Both the position numbers and the translations under genes were made by a program. A model generated the notes under the pieces. That model was not told where the DNA came from. It worked only from the letters and a program-made list of their open reading frames with translations, and made no database searches. A DNA stretch of 64,000 nucleotides from assembly GCF_014904815.1 (NCBI RefSeq), contig NZ_JACZFR010000030.1, positions 1-64,000 on the forward strand, read 5' to 3'. Positions 51,259 to 60,424 of the stretch are shown here, in pieces. Source of the stretch: Microbulbifer taiwanensis (GTDB lineage Bacteria; Pseudomonadota; Gammaproteobacteria; Pseudomonadales; Cellvibrionaceae). Positions within the stretch are counted from its first letter, which is position 1, and every line of letters starts with the position of its first letter.

Positions 51259-53985
51259 TTAGAATTTGTACTGTGCACTCAGAGCAAAGGACTGCCCCGG
51301 CTTCTCTTCGAAAATGGTTACGCTACTGCGCTCGATCTCGACGCCTTCGTCCAGCAGGTTCTGCATCTTCGCCTTGACAGTAATCTCCTCAGTGGGGTAC
51401 CAGGAGTAAGTCAGGTCCAGAGAGTGGAACGGCTGCTCGAAGGCATCCGGGGCTCCGTTACGGCCAGCCAGATACAGGCGCTCACCAAACACGTTGTAGC
51501 CGAGGGTTGCAGAGTGATCGCCGTCAGGACTATCGAAGCCCAGCAACATATTCACTACGTACTCGGAAGCACCGGTCATTTCGCGCACCGGATTGGTCGG
51601 CGCATCTGCCTCCACGCCAGCAACCAGTTCAGAATCCTGCAGTGTTACGTTGCCCTGTACGAAGAAGCTCTCCATAAGGCCACCCATGAAACCGAGGCTT
51701 TTCATGCCCTCAATCTCGACACCCGTAATCTCACCAGATTCGGCGTTGATGATTTCGCGTAGCTGGTTGGTGTCGCTCGTGGCCGCCTGGAAGAACTCAA
51801 TTGGATCGGTAATGTCCTTGTAGAAGGCCGAGACAGTCAGGCTGTCCCCGCTGTCGAAGAACCACTCGCCGCGCACATCAAAGTTATTGAGCTCGGACGG
51901 ACGCACATTGGCATTACCCTTGACCTGCTCGTCGGTGATCGGGTCAATGTAAATGGCATCGGTAATCTCACGCAGATCCGGACGCACAGCGGTCTTGGAG
52001 GCACCAAAACGCAGCTGGAAGGTCTCAGCCCACAGAGAACCCATATAGGTCAGGGACAATGACGGGTAAATATCATCCTGGGCATAGACAGCTTCGGCAA
52101 GATCTTCCGGATCCGTCGGCACCTGCGGATCGGCCGGCGTGTAACCGTAGGGGTTCCATTCCAGTGCGACCTGGTTGTAATCCTCCCAGCGCGCGCCAGC
52201 AGAAAGGCGCCAGGTCTCATTCCAGGTCCAGTCAAATTTGCCGTAAACCGCATCTGTCAGTGTTGCAGCGATGTAGCTCTGCTTGTTGCTGCCGGCCCTG
52301 TCGAACGCAAAGTCATTGTCGACATTGGTGATGTTGTCATCATCGAACACCTGGTCCAGGGGTCCGTTGAGAATCGAATCATCTGCTACATCGAAAATAT
52401 CCAGGCGCAACTGAGTCTGCTGATAGGTGCGGCCCTTTTCTGTACGAGCAAAGCCACCACTCAGCTCCAAAGAGGAAGTGGAGAGCTCCAGCGGCAAAGT
52501 GGCTGACCAGCCGTAGTTGCGCACTTCATCTTCCAGATCGGTATAGCGGAAGTCTGCACTGCGGGAACCGGTACTCACGGACGAACTGATAGTTTCACCG
52601 GTAGCAGGATCAGTAATGTTGTCCGCATACACATTGACTTCATTCGGAATATCGGTGGTAGCCGTAGCATCCGTGTAGAACCAGTCAAAGCGCAGATCTT
52701 CCGGTACCCAGTCGAGCATATTGCCGGGAACCAGGGCCTTGGTCTGCGGCCCCAGGGCATGACTGCCCCTGAGCTGATTGACCTTCATCTCACGCTCTTC
52801 ATATTTCAATGCGTACTGGCGAAAACCCCGGCCGTCGGAGATCTGGCGGTTTTCGTTGAAGAAATCGCTGATGGCAGTCTCATCATCGGTATTGCGCAGG
52901 AACAGGTTTGTAGACTCCACCTCGTGCTCATCGGCGAAGCGCAGACCCAGGTTCAGGTTACCACTGATATCCACCGCATAGGTGGACTCGTTGCGAGTGT
53001 CAGTGCGCTCATCGGGAAACGCATGGCTACGCTTTACACGCTCCGTTTCCCGCCACTGACTTTTGTAGGAACCACCGGCGAGGAAGCCGAGCTCCCACTG
53101 ATCACCAAAGTAGAAACGGTTGCCGACACTGCCTTTGAAGTTGTAGTCGGGATCATAGGATTCCTTCTCGACGGAAATATCCCTATTCAGGTTCAGCGCC
53201 AACTCACGGTTCAGTGCCTGGGCCGCATTCTGGAGCTCCTGCTCAGATGCAAACTGATTGCCTTCGGCTATCAGTGTCTTGCGAATACCTGCCACACTCA
53301 GGTCGCCCTTGAAACGCTGCATCGCAGACTTGATATCACCGGATAGAGCCCGGGTACCGTCGTCGGTGCCCCAGGCATCGTCGTCACCGCCCTTATAACT
53401 CAGTACGTCGCCGCCGGTTTCGCTGTTGAATCCACCTCCCATCTCGATGGAATAGGTCAGGTCTTCGGGAATGCCCTTGGTGCGGATATCCACGTTGCCG
53501 CCGCCAAAGCTAGCGGCCTGGTCAGCAGAATAGCTCTTCTGTACCGCCAGGGATTCCACCACCGAGGTGGGGAAAAGATCCAGCGGTATCACATTACGGG
53601 TAAGGTCCGGAGACGGCACTGTTGCGCCATTCAGCGTAGTGCTCGAATAGCGCTCACCCAGGCCGCGAACATAGACGAACTTGTCGTTGATCAGAGACAG
53701 ACCGGAAACCCGACGCAGGGCCGCCGCTACGGTGGAGTCACCGACACGCCCGATCATCTCTGATCCGAGAATATCGGTGACCACTTCCTCTTCCAGGCGC
53801 TCACTGACCAGCATTTCAGCTGAGCTCTGCAGGCGCCCCTGCACCATCACCTCTTCAACCTGTTGGGCTTTTGGTGGCTCGATACTATCCTTTTCCACCT
53901 GCGCCCAAACCTGAGGCGCTATTGTTGAGGCCGCGGCAATAGCCAGTACCAGCGGCGCTCTCTGAAATTTTTCTTTCTTAACCAT
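51259..53985 (-). CDS. TonB-dependent receptor with partner lipoprotein
   Basis: The 908-residue outer-membrane receptor has a signal peptide ending PQVWAQ. The plug holds VTDILGSEMIGRVGDSTVAAALRRVSGLSLINDKFVYVRGLGERYSSTTLNGATVPSPD, and the barrel ends FALSAQYKF. The group is distinct from the sugar-type receptor at 373. The gene follows a large lipoprotein gene by 107 bp in the same direction, with a hairpin between them that may lower receptor expression relative to the lipoprotein. The substrate is unknown. Confidence 0.9.
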   Translation of the reverse strand: MVKKEKFQRAPLVLAIAAASTIAPQVWAQVEKDSIEPPKAQQVEEVMVQGRLQSSAEMLVSERLEEEVVTDILGSEMIGRVGDSTVAAALRRVSGLSLINDKFVYVRGLGERYSSTTLNGATVPSPDLTRNVIPLDLFPTSVVESLAVQKSYSADQAASFGGGNVDIRTKGIPEDLTYSIEMGGGFNSETGGDVLSYKGGDDDAWGTDDGTRALSGDIKSAMQRFKGDLSVAGIRKTLIAEGNQFASEQELQNAAQALNRELALNLNRDISVEKESYDPDYNFKGSVGNRFYFGDQWELGFLAGGSYKSQWRETERVKRSHAFPDERTDTRNESTYAVDISGNLNLGLRFADEHEVESTNLFLRNTDDETAISDFFNENRQISDGRGFRQYALKYEEREMKVNQLRGSHALGPQTKALVPGNMLDWVPEDLRFDWFYTDATATTDIPNEVNVYADNITDPATGETISSSVSTGSRSADFRYTDLEDEVRNYGWSATLPLELSTSSLELSGGFARTEKGRTYQQTQLRLDIFDVADDSILNGPLDQVFDDDNITNVDNDFAFDRAGSNKQSYIAATLTDAVYGKFDWTWNETWRLSAGARWEDYNQVALEWNPYGYTPADPQVPTDPEDLAEAVYAQDDIYPSLSLTYMGSLWAETFQLRFGASKTAVRPDLREITDAIYIDPITDEQVKGNANVRPSELNNFDVRGEWFFDSGDSLTVSAFYKDITDPIEFFQAATSDTNQLREIINAESGEITGVEIEGMKSLGFMGGLMESFFVQGNVTLQDSELVAGVEADAPTNPVREMTGASEYVVNMLLGFDSPDGDHSATLGYNVFGERLYLAGRNGAPDAFEQPFHSLDLTYSWYPTEEITVKAKMQNLLDEGVEIERSSVTIFEEKPGQSFALSAQYKF

Positions 53986-54032
53986 TACCCAGGCCTCTCA
54001 TGTTCCTGTTTATCACTGCGGTAGAAGCAAAG

Positions 54033-54065
54033 AGGGCGCCGTCTCCCATTGCGAAGCGGCGCCCT
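54033..54065 (-). terminator. Hairpin between the lipoprotein and receptor genes
   Basis: The stem AGGGCGCCG/CGGCGCCCT has a 15-base loop; on the minus strand it is followed by CTTTGCTT. It may be a partial terminator within the two-gene unit. Confidence 0.6.
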
Positions 54066-54092
54066 TGCATCGGGGATTAACCCGCTTGCGAC

Positions 54093-55751
54093 TTACTCAA
54101 ACCACAGCGGCTGAGCGCGGCTGCCTTCGTGCAGGCCGTAGGTCCAGCCCTGGGTCCAGTCGCTGCCGTTTACGCTGAGGGCACCCAGGTAGGCGCGCTC
54201 AACCGGAGAAACGGTTACGCCAGCCTGTGCACCGGACGCTTCGGTGTAGAAGGCCGGGGTGCCTCCCAGCAATACGAAGCCGGTATCGGCGCCTGCGGTC
54301 GGATCGAGCTTGCCGGTAACCTCGATAAATTCATTGCCAGTAGCAGTCGCCCAATCGGCAGGAGTATCGTCGTTCGGCAGATCACCTTTAACTTTATCCT
54401 GACAGGCGAATACGTTGGAGGTGATACCTACTTCAGCACCAGTTTCCGCTTCCGCCAGAGTCTCATCGCTCTCGACACGCAGGCAGTAGTTGCTGCCTTC
54501 AGCGCCGTTTTCGTCAGCACTGAAAGAGGCGACGACCATTGAGTTGCTGATCATCGGGTAGATACCTTCGCGGAAACGCCAGCCGGCACCCGGATCGTGA
54601 GTACCTTTTGCCTGGGCAGAGACAATACAGGTCAGGCCGTCAATTACCGGGCGGCTGTTGATGCCCTGGTCGATAATCTCAGCGCGGCGATCGGTTTTGG
54701 TGCCATCGGCCATATCGTCGTAGCTACCGATACCATCGGACTCGATGCAGTGGTTACCATCGGTCTCGCTCTGGATTACCAGGGCATTGGTAATGGTGCC
54801 GCGATAACCTTCATCGATGTCGATGGAGTCGTCGCGCACATACAGGGCAACATAGTTGTCCACGTTGACGGCGCCACCGAAGAATTCGATACCGTCATCG
54901 TAAGTGGAGTAAGCCTGCAGATTATTGACGACAGTGCCGTTACCAACCGCGTCAAAGGCAACGCCGTTCAGTTCGTCGCCAGCAGCAACCTGGGCACCGG
55001 TGTGCTTGACGCGCACGTAGGTCATTTCACCGGAGCTGTCGGCATTGTTGTCGCCACCGTAGTAGGAGGCCTCATCGTCGGTGGAACCTTCCGCAGCCAC
55101 GTGACATTCGCCCGTCAGAGCCAATGTGCCATCATCCAGATTGCCTTCGTAGGCACACTTGTTGGTAACACCAAAGCCGTTGATCACCATGCCGCCCCAC
55201 TGGGATACGTCTTCGGCACCAACAGTACCGAGCACATCGGTTTCGGAAGTAAAGGTAATCGGAGCAGATTCGGTACCGCGGGCAAACAGCTGGGAGCCGC
55301 GATTGACAACCATAAAGGCGGAGCTGTCCTTGAACGCGATGGTGGCGCCGGCCTGGACTTCCAGCTTGACACCGTCACCGCCTTTGGCGATACCGGCCTC
55401 TGCGAGTTCCGCATTGCTGCCGAAGCTTTCGCCGACAAACAGGCTGCCGTCAAAGATGTGCGCACCACCGCTCGGCAGAGCCGGCAGGTACAGATCTTCG
55501 GTCAGCGGATTCGAGGAGGACACGAAGTCGGTACCGTAGCGGCAGTTGGCGCCTTCGGGAGTACCCTGAACTTCAGTGCTTTCGATCACGGCGCAATTGT
55601 TGGTGGTGTCACCACCACCCGGAGTGGTCGTAGAGTTGTCAGTAGAATTGTCGTTAGTAGTCGGCTCAATGTTGATACCGCCGCTGTCGCAACCAGCCAG
55701 CAGTGCGGCGATTGCGGCTGCCAGCAGCAGCTTGTTGTTTACTCGCTTCAT
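54093..55751 (-). CDS. Large surface lipoprotein, partner of a TonB receptor
   Basis: The 552-residue lipoprotein (ATG 55751, AGGGGGAACT upstream) has signal MKRVNNKLLLAAAIAALLAGC and a Thr/Asn/Ser-rich linker. The body is rich in Gly, Asp and beta strands, with repeated turns such as VNRGSQLFARGTESAPITFTSE and GGAVNVDNYVALYVRDDSIDIDEGYRGTITNALVIQSETDG. These look like a right-handed beta-helix of parallel repeats. Paired lipoprotein/TonB receptor genes of this kind occur in marine gammaproteobacteria and Caulobacter relatives. I do not recognise its ligand. Acidic loops could bind calcium. Confidence 0.75.
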   Translation of the reverse strand: MKRVNNKLLLAAAIAALLAGCDSGGINIEPTTNDNSTDNSTTTPGGGDTTNNCAVIESTEVQGTPEGANCRYGTDFVSSSNPLTEDLYLPALPSGGAHIFDGSLFVGESFGSNAELAEAGIAKGGDGVKLEVQAGATIAFKDSSAFMVVNRGSQLFARGTESAPITFTSETDVLGTVGAEDVSQWGGMVINGFGVTNKCAYEGNLDDGTLALTGECHVAAEGSTDDEASYYGGDNNADSSGEMTYVRVKHTGAQVAAGDELNGVAFDAVGNGTVVNNLQAYSTYDDGIEFFGGAVNVDNYVALYVRDDSIDIDEGYRGTITNALVIQSETDGNHCIESDGIGSYDDMADGTKTDRRAEIIDQGINSRPVIDGLTCIVSAQAKGTHDPGAGWRFREGIYPMISNSMVVASFSADENGAEGSNYCLRVESDETLAEAETGAEVGITSNVFACQDKVKGDLPNDDTPADWATATGNEFIEVTGKLDPTAGADTGFVLLGGTPAFYTEASGAQAGVTVSPVERAYLGALSVNGSDWTQGWTYGLHEGSRAQPLWFE

Positions 55752-56112
55752 AGTTCCCCCTAACGGAAGTTTTGCCAAATAGGTGTAATTGCGGGCAGCC
55801 AGAAATCTGTTTTTATGCTTCAGCTGTGCGTCCTGAACTTAAAAACGGATTCCCAGGTGACCCTGAAACCGTGACTTTTCTTGTTCGCCTTGGCGATTCG
55901 GACGCGAGGGAGTGTAGGAAGGGAATATTTCGAAATTGTTACTTTAGTGGTGGTTTTCCAAAAATTTTGAAATATGTTTTCGCGCAGGCAGATTAATTAC
56001 ACTTTTATTGCAAACAGGTTGCGATGAGCGGTGGAACGGCGAACAAAGTGTGCAGGAAAAATACAAACAGACAGGAAGATCAAAAAACATACGAGAGGGG
56101 TATATGGCTGGA
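55752..56112. other. Gene-free promoter region upstream of the lipoprotein gene
   Basis: This 361-bp gap lies between the lipoprotein gene (reading left) and the DUF1285 gene end. It is AT-rich at 55920-56000 (with GAATATTTCGAAATTG and AAAATTTTGAAATATG), where the lipoprotein promoter probably lies. No clear operator, RNA or open frame was found. Confidence 0.5.
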
Positions 56113-56667
56113 TCAGTACTCGCCGAGCAGGAACTCCTCACCGTCACTGTGAAGCCAGAGCTGGCCGCAGTTGTCCCCCGCCCTCTCCTCGGCCCAGTCC
56201 ACTAACTGATAGAAGGCCTCGCGAGAAATCCGCGCCCGCAGGCCGTCGCGGACCTCTATATAGGGAACAGGCTGGGGCGGATCGCCAAAGGGTTCCAGAT
56301 GCCAGCCCCGCCCCCTGTCCAGCGGCACTATGTCGCCGGTATTGGTGGTAAAAAGCAGGCGCTCGTGCTCACCTTCACCGCCTCTGGCTACCTGGGTGGC
56401 AATAAAGGGTACATCCTCCACGCGGATGCGGAGCTTCTCCACCGGGGTGACCAAAAAATACTCATCCCCTTCGTGCTTGAGGATACTGGCGAACAGCTTC
56501 ACCAGCGGCAGGCGCCGTATTTCTGTGCCTTCATGGATCCAGCGGCCATCACGGCGAATGACCAGGTCCATATCACCGCAGAAATCCGGATTCCACTTGT
56601 GAACTGGCGGATGGCCGCGGAACTCCTGCTGCAGACGCTGCAGTTCCTTGAACAGTGCTTCAGCCAC
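56113..56667 (-). CDS. DUF1285 domain protein
   Basis: The 184-residue cytoplasmic protein matches the DUF1285 family: VHKWNPDFCGDMDLVIRRDGRWIHEGTEIRRLPLVKLFASILKHEGDEYFLVTPVEKLRIRVEDVPFIA. It has no signal peptide or membrane segment. The function is unknown; the fold is reported to be beta-rich with two similar halves. It lies 30 bp after a TetR regulator gene in the same direction, an arrangement that suggests cotranscription. Confidence 0.82.
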   Translation of the reverse strand: MAEALFKELQRLQQEFRGHPPVHKWNPDFCGDMDLVIRRDGRWIHEGTEIRRLPLVKLFASILKHEGDEYFLVTPVEKLRIRVEDVPFIATQVARGGEGEHERLLFTTNTGDIVPLDRGRGWHLEPFGDPPQPVPYIEVRDGLRARISREAFYQLVDWAEERAGDNCGQLWLHSDGEEFLLGEY

Positions 56668-56697
56668 AGGAGGGGCTCCCAGCCATCTCGGAGAGCC

Positions 56698-57384
56698 TCA
56701 GCTGAAAGAGGAAGTACCGGCCGACTCACCGCCGGGACGGCCCTCATCCTGCTGCGGACGGCGCCCGGAGATGTCGCCGATATGCACGCCCACATCCATG
56801 ATGAACTCCATCAATCCCTCGCGGTCCTCGATCACGTCGGAAAACGACTTGGAGTGATAGAGCTCCACCGCCCCCTGCACCAGGGCCCAGTAGGTGGAGT
56901 AATAGAAGTAGGCCGGCACCTTCTTCAACACCCCCTGTTCCATACGTCGCTCGAATACCCGGTTCAGGGCCGAGGCGTTGGAATTGCGGATGGCATGTAG
57001 CTCGGCAATCATCTCCGGTGCCAGGTTGAGGGCGATGATCTTCTCCTCTAGGCGCTGGAACAGCCGATCCTTGGACGGGTCGGCCATGCGCGACTCGAAG
57101 TAGGCCCGTGCCGGCGCGGTGATATCGCCCTGCTCGGCCGCGGCCAGCGCCGTCTTGAGGCGATCGGTCAGGGACTTCTCGTAATCCATCAGCAGGCGCA
57201 TGTAAATCTCTGTTTTAGAGATGAAATGCTTGTAGATGGTGCCCTTGCCGATATCCACGCGCTCGGCAATCTGCTCCACGGTGACCTTTTCTTCACCGTG
57301 CTCGAGCAGCAGTTCCAGCGCCGCATCCAGGATGCGCTGCTCGCGGGCGCGAAAGCGCTGAACCTTCTCTTTTGCCTTGTCCAT
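56698..57384 (-). CDS. TetR-family transcriptional regulator
   Basis: The 228-residue regulator has a TetR helix-turn-helix (QRILDAALELLLEHGEEKVTVEQIAERVDIGKGTIYKHFISKTEIYMRLL). A helical ligand domain follows. The start is ATG 57384 with AAGG eight bases upstream; the frame opens earlier without support. A palindrome 49-60 bp upstream (57433-57444) may be its own operator. The C-terminal tail (SGRRPQQDEGRPGGESAGTSSFS) looks disordered. Confidence 0.88.
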   Translation of the reverse strand: MDKAKEKVQRFRAREQRILDAALELLLEHGEEKVTVEQIAERVDIGKGTIYKHFISKTEIYMRLLMDYEKSLTDRLKTALAAAEQGDITAPARAYFESRMADPSKDRLFQRLEEKIIALNLAPEMIAELHAIRNSNASALNRVFERRMEQGVLKKVPAYFYYSTYWALVQGAVELYHSKSFSDVIEDREGLMEFIMDVGVHIGDISGRRPQQDEGRPGGESAGTSSFS

Positions 57385-57432
57385 GCTACTGACCTTACCT
57401 GTGCGTAAAATTGGAGACTGAAATTGACTATC

Positions 57433-57444
57433 CATTCATGAATG
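57433..57444. promoter_or_regulatory. Candidate TetR operator
   Basis: CATTCATGAATG is a perfect 12-bp palindrome, with CTAT and ATAG further out and one bulged base. It lies upstream of the tetR gene. Confidence 0.4.
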
Positions 57445-57584
57445 ATAGGCAATTCATGCAGCTTGGGAAAGCTTATAGGGAAAGTTGTTCCAATTCGCGC
57501 CAAGCAACCTCCCGTTCCACTCCCCGCCATCTTGCGCAAACGCCGCCTAATCCATCCCCAATGTGACACTCAGATCACAAATAT

Positions 57585-57616
57585 ATTGCACGCAATAATT
57601 TATTATTGCGCTCAAT
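57585..57616. promoter_or_regulatory. Tandem palindromes in the collagenase promoter region
   Basis: ATTGCACGCAAT and ATTGCGCTCAAT flank AATTTATT. The 10-mer TTGCACGCAA (57586-57595) recurs at 63483-63492, between the Oar-like receptor and peptide transporter genes. Confidence 0.45.
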
Positions 57617-57715
57617 ATAAATTATTTAAATCACGGAGGTGCCTATAGACCGAAAAAATCGATTAGTAAATAAGCAACATCAACCAACTCAACAATAAAT
57701 AAGAAGAGAACGGCA

Positions 57716-60184
57716 ATGATAGCTAACAATAATTCGGTGCTGGGCACCGCAGCCGCTGTCCTATTGAGCCTGGTATCCCAGGTATCCACCGCCGAGGCGC
57801 CCCTTCCGGCGCACCCGGCAGCCACAATAACCCCCGCGGAAATCAATGCCCCGGTGGAACCCAAATACGAGCCTCCACGACAGTTGCGCGCCCTGAGTAC
57901 TGTGACCCAGGCCGCCTGCGACATGAACGGCTATGCGCAGAACAGCGGCCAGGCGTTGGTGGACCATATCCTCCAGTCCGACATCAACTGCATCAATAAC
58001 CTCTACGACGGGAATGCCACCAGCTTCGCCGCCTTTACCCGACAGCGGATGATCGACGTTGCCGATGCCACCACCGATCTGGCGGCGGACTACCGGGCTG
58101 CCGATGGCGACACCAGTATCAACAAGCTATTTTATTTCCTACGCACTGGCTATTTCATCGAGTATTACTATCCGGACGACACCGAAGCATTCGATGACAA
58201 TGTCCAAACCGCGGTAACCGCAGCCCTGGACAGCCTTGTCGGTAACAGCGACTTCTACAGCGCCTCATCCAGCCACGGTGACGCCATCCGCGACGCCATC
58301 ATCCTGATGGACAGCGCCAACGAGCAGGCCCGCTATATCCCGGTAATCAAGGAGTGGCTGATCCACTGGGACCAGCAGGCGGCCCAATATTCCTCCATGC
58401 GCTCTTCCGTCAACGGCATATTCAGCATCCTTTACCGCGGGCACTACAATCCCACATTCGTAGCCAGCGCCGGCAGCGACAACCAGCTGATGCAGCTGCT
58501 CGGTGGTTTCGCCCGCTCCGACTGGATGCTGGAAGGCAGTGCACAGTTCATGCAGGAAAACGCGGCCCGCGAGCTGTCGCGCTTCGTGCAATATACGGAT
58601 GCACCCGCCTACTCCACGATAGTGGCAGAAGTGGACGCCGTACTCCAGCACTACAGCATGACGGGCACCGGCAGCAGCGTGTGGCTGCTGACCGCCGGCA
58701 ATGTGGATTACTTCGGCCAGTGTGCGCAGTTCGAGATCTGCGGCTTCGCCGAAGAACTGGAACAGCAGGTGCTGGCCCACAATCACACCTGCAGCGCCAG
58801 CCTGAAAATCCGCGCCCAGGACATGACTGGCCCGCAGATGGTCGATTCCTGCGGCAAGCTATCTGACCAGGAAAGCTACTTCCACCAACTGCTGGCGACC
58901 GGCTACAACCCGGTGGCGGACGACTTGAATGAGGACCTCGAAGTTATCGTCTTCGACGACTGGTATGAGTACGACAACTATGCGCCGCTCTTTTTCGGAA
59001 TCAACACCGACAACGGCGGCATGTATCTCGAGGGCAATCCGGCCAACCCGGAAAATCAGGCGCGCTTTATCGCTCACGAGGCAGACTGGCTGCGCCCGGA
59101 CTTCGAGGTGTGGAACCTGACCCACGAGTATGTCCACTACCTGGACGGCCGCTTCAACCTCCATGGTGACTTTGGCGATGCGCGCACCGGCACCCACAAG
59201 ACCGTCTGGTGGATCGAAGGCCTGGCGGAGTACGTATCCAAGAAGGATTACAATGACGACGCCATTGCCCTGGCCCGCACCGGCCAGTTCGAACTGAGCG
59301 AAATCTTCGCCAATGACTACGGTAGTGGTAGCGACAGGGTCTACAAGTGGGGCTACCTGGCGGTCCGCTTTATGTTCGAACGCCACCGCGACGACGTCAC
59401 CCAGATGCTGACCCACTTCCGCGCCGGTAACTATGATGGCTACCTCAGCTATCTGAACAGTATCGGCAGCGGCTACGACAGTGAGTGGCAGAACTGGTTG
59501 ACCCAGGTGCAGAGCACCGAGGACACCGGCTCCGACAACGAGATAGATAACAACGAGACCATCTCCAACCTCGCCGTACCCACAGAGGGCGACGACCTGC
59601 ATTTCTATATGGATGTGCCCGAGGGAGCAAACCGGCTGAGTGTTGCCATAGATGGCGGCAGTGGTGATGCGGATCTCTACCTCCGCCACGGCACCGAGGC
59701 CACCGACAGCGATTACGCCTGCCGGCCCTATATCGGTGGCAATACCGAAGTGTGCGACATAGACAATCCCGAAGCGGGCCTCTGGTATATCCGCCTCAAG
59801 GCCTATGCGCCCTTCTCCGGGGTCAACCTGTTGGCCAGTTACACCACCGTGGTGGATGCCTGTACCAGTGGCACGCCACTGGAATACGGCGCGCTGGAAC
59901 TGGACAGGGCCTCCTGTGTCGCCGGCAGCAACCAAATCCGCTACTTCTATGTCTTCGTACCCGAAGGCACCGACAGCCTGGATTTCGCGCTGAGCGGTGG
60001 CGACGGCAACGGGGACCTGTACGTCAACGACGAGACCTGGGCCACTGCGTCCGACTACGACCAGGTTTCCAGCGGCCCCGGCAACAGTGAAAGCCTGAGT
60101 GTGTCTTCGCCGGACAGCGGTTGGTACTACGTGTCGGTGATCGGCGACTTCTCCGATACAACGATTGAGGTCACTGCCAACTGA
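57716..60184 (+). CDS. Secreted M9-family microbial collagenase
   Basis: The 822-residue protease has a signal peptide (to about STA). An N-terminal helical activator domain (about 65-330) is followed by the peptidase domain with zinc motif HEYVH (470-474) and the downstream Glu in VWWIEGLAEY (E501). Two C-terminal PPC-type beta domains (about 622-712 and 715-820) help bind or are trimmed from the mature enzyme. It resembles Vibrio and Alteromonadales collagenases, which leave the cell via type II secretion; the gsp operon is in this window. It digests native collagen and gelatin to peptides. ATG 57716 has AAGAGAACGGCA upstream. Confidence 0.93.
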   Translation: MIANNNSVLGTAAAVLLSLVSQVSTAEAPLPAHPAATITPAEINAPVEPKYEPPRQLRALSTVTQAACDMNGYAQNSGQALVDHILQSDINCINNLYDGNATSFAAFTRQRMIDVADATTDLAADYRAADGDTSINKLFYFLRTGYFIEYYYPDDTEAFDDNVQTAVTAALDSLVGNSDFYSASSSHGDAIRDAIILMDSANEQARYIPVIKEWLIHWDQQAAQYSSMRSSVNGIFSILYRGHYNPTFVASAGSDNQLMQLLGGFARSDWMLEGSAQFMQENAARELSRFVQYTDAPAYSTIVAEVDAVLQHYSMTGTGSSVWLLTAGNVDYFGQCAQFEICGFAEELEQQVLAHNHTCSASLKIRAQDMTGPQMVDSCGKLSDQESYFHQLLATGYNPVADDLNEDLEVIVFDDWYEYDNYAPLFFGINTDNGGMYLEGNPANPENQARFIAHEADWLRPDFEVWNLTHEYVHYLDGRFNLHGDFGDARTGTHKTVWWIEGLAEYVSKKDYNDDAIALARTGQFELSEIFANDYGSGSDRVYKWGYLAVRFMFERHRDDVTQMLTHFRAGNYDGYLSYLNSIGSGYDSEWQNWLTQVQSTEDTGSDNEIDNNETISNLAVPTEGDDLHFYMDVPEGANRLSVAIDGGSGDADLYLRHGTEATDSDYACRPYIGGNTEVCDIDNPEAGLWYIRLKAYAPFSGVNLLASYTTVVDACTSGTPLEYGALELDRASCVAGSNQIRYFYVFVPEGTDSLDFALSGGDGNGDLYVNDETWATASDYDQVSSGPGNSESLSVSSPDSGWYYVSVIGDFSDTTIEVTAN

Positions 60185-60189
60185 CCGTG

Positions 60190-60352
60190 CGATCGCGGCC
60201 ATGGCCGCTCATACAGAGCACATTCGTCATTCCGGCGCAAGCCGGAATCCAGGTGCCCCCGACCTGGATACCGGCCTGCGCCGGTATGACGATGGATTTG
60301 GAATGAAATACTTGGAGGAGCGGCGGGACAGCCATCCGCCCATGGCTGCGAT
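60190..60352. repeat. Decayed CGCGGCCATGG/GGAGGAGC repeat flanking BIME copy 3
   Basis: GATCGCGGCCATGGCCGC lies before, and TTGGAGGAGCGGCGGGACAG with CCATCCGCCCATGGCTGCGATGG after, the two-hairpin repeat. The outer parts are complementary (CGCGGCCATGG-type), as if the BIME-like repeat inserted into an older GTAGGAGC-type repeat. Confidence 0.45.
60224..60292. repeat. Two-hairpin BIME-like repeat, copy 3
   Basis: Hairpins ATTCCGGC/GCCGGAAT and ATACCGGC/GCCGGTAT; the order of the two stem types is the reverse of copy 2 at 50324. Confidence 0.85.
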
Positions 60353-60373
60353 GGATCTTTAACGAATCCCCAT

Positions 60374-60406
60374 AAAAAAATCCCGGCACTAAGCCGGGAT
60401 TTTTTT
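60374..60406. terminator. Bidirectional terminator between the collagenase and receptor genes
   Basis: A 14-bp perfect stem (seven A plus TCCCGGC, paired with GCCGGGA plus seven T) and loop ACTAA. It can end transcription from both convergent genes. Confidence 0.93.
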
Positions 60407-60424
60407 GATTGAGAGTAACCCGGG

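Larger units (their letters stand above)
57385..57715. other. Divergent region between the tetR and collagenase genes
   Basis: This 331-bp gap contains the palindrome CATTCATGAATG (57433-57444) on the tetR side. On the collagenase side it holds an AT-rich stretch with the paired palindromes ATTGCACGCAAT and ATTGCGCTCAAT (57585-57616). No gene was seen. Confidence 0.6.

Noticed and set aside
55752..56112. Possible Pho box or riboswitch before the surface lipoprotein gene
   Set aside because: No pair of CTGTCAT-type direct repeats and no recognisable riboswitch core could be found by eye.
57562..57579. CRP-like site TGTGA...TCACA before the collagenase gene
   Set aside because: The half-sites are 8 bp apart instead of the required 6, so it does not fit CRP; noted only as a chance near-match.
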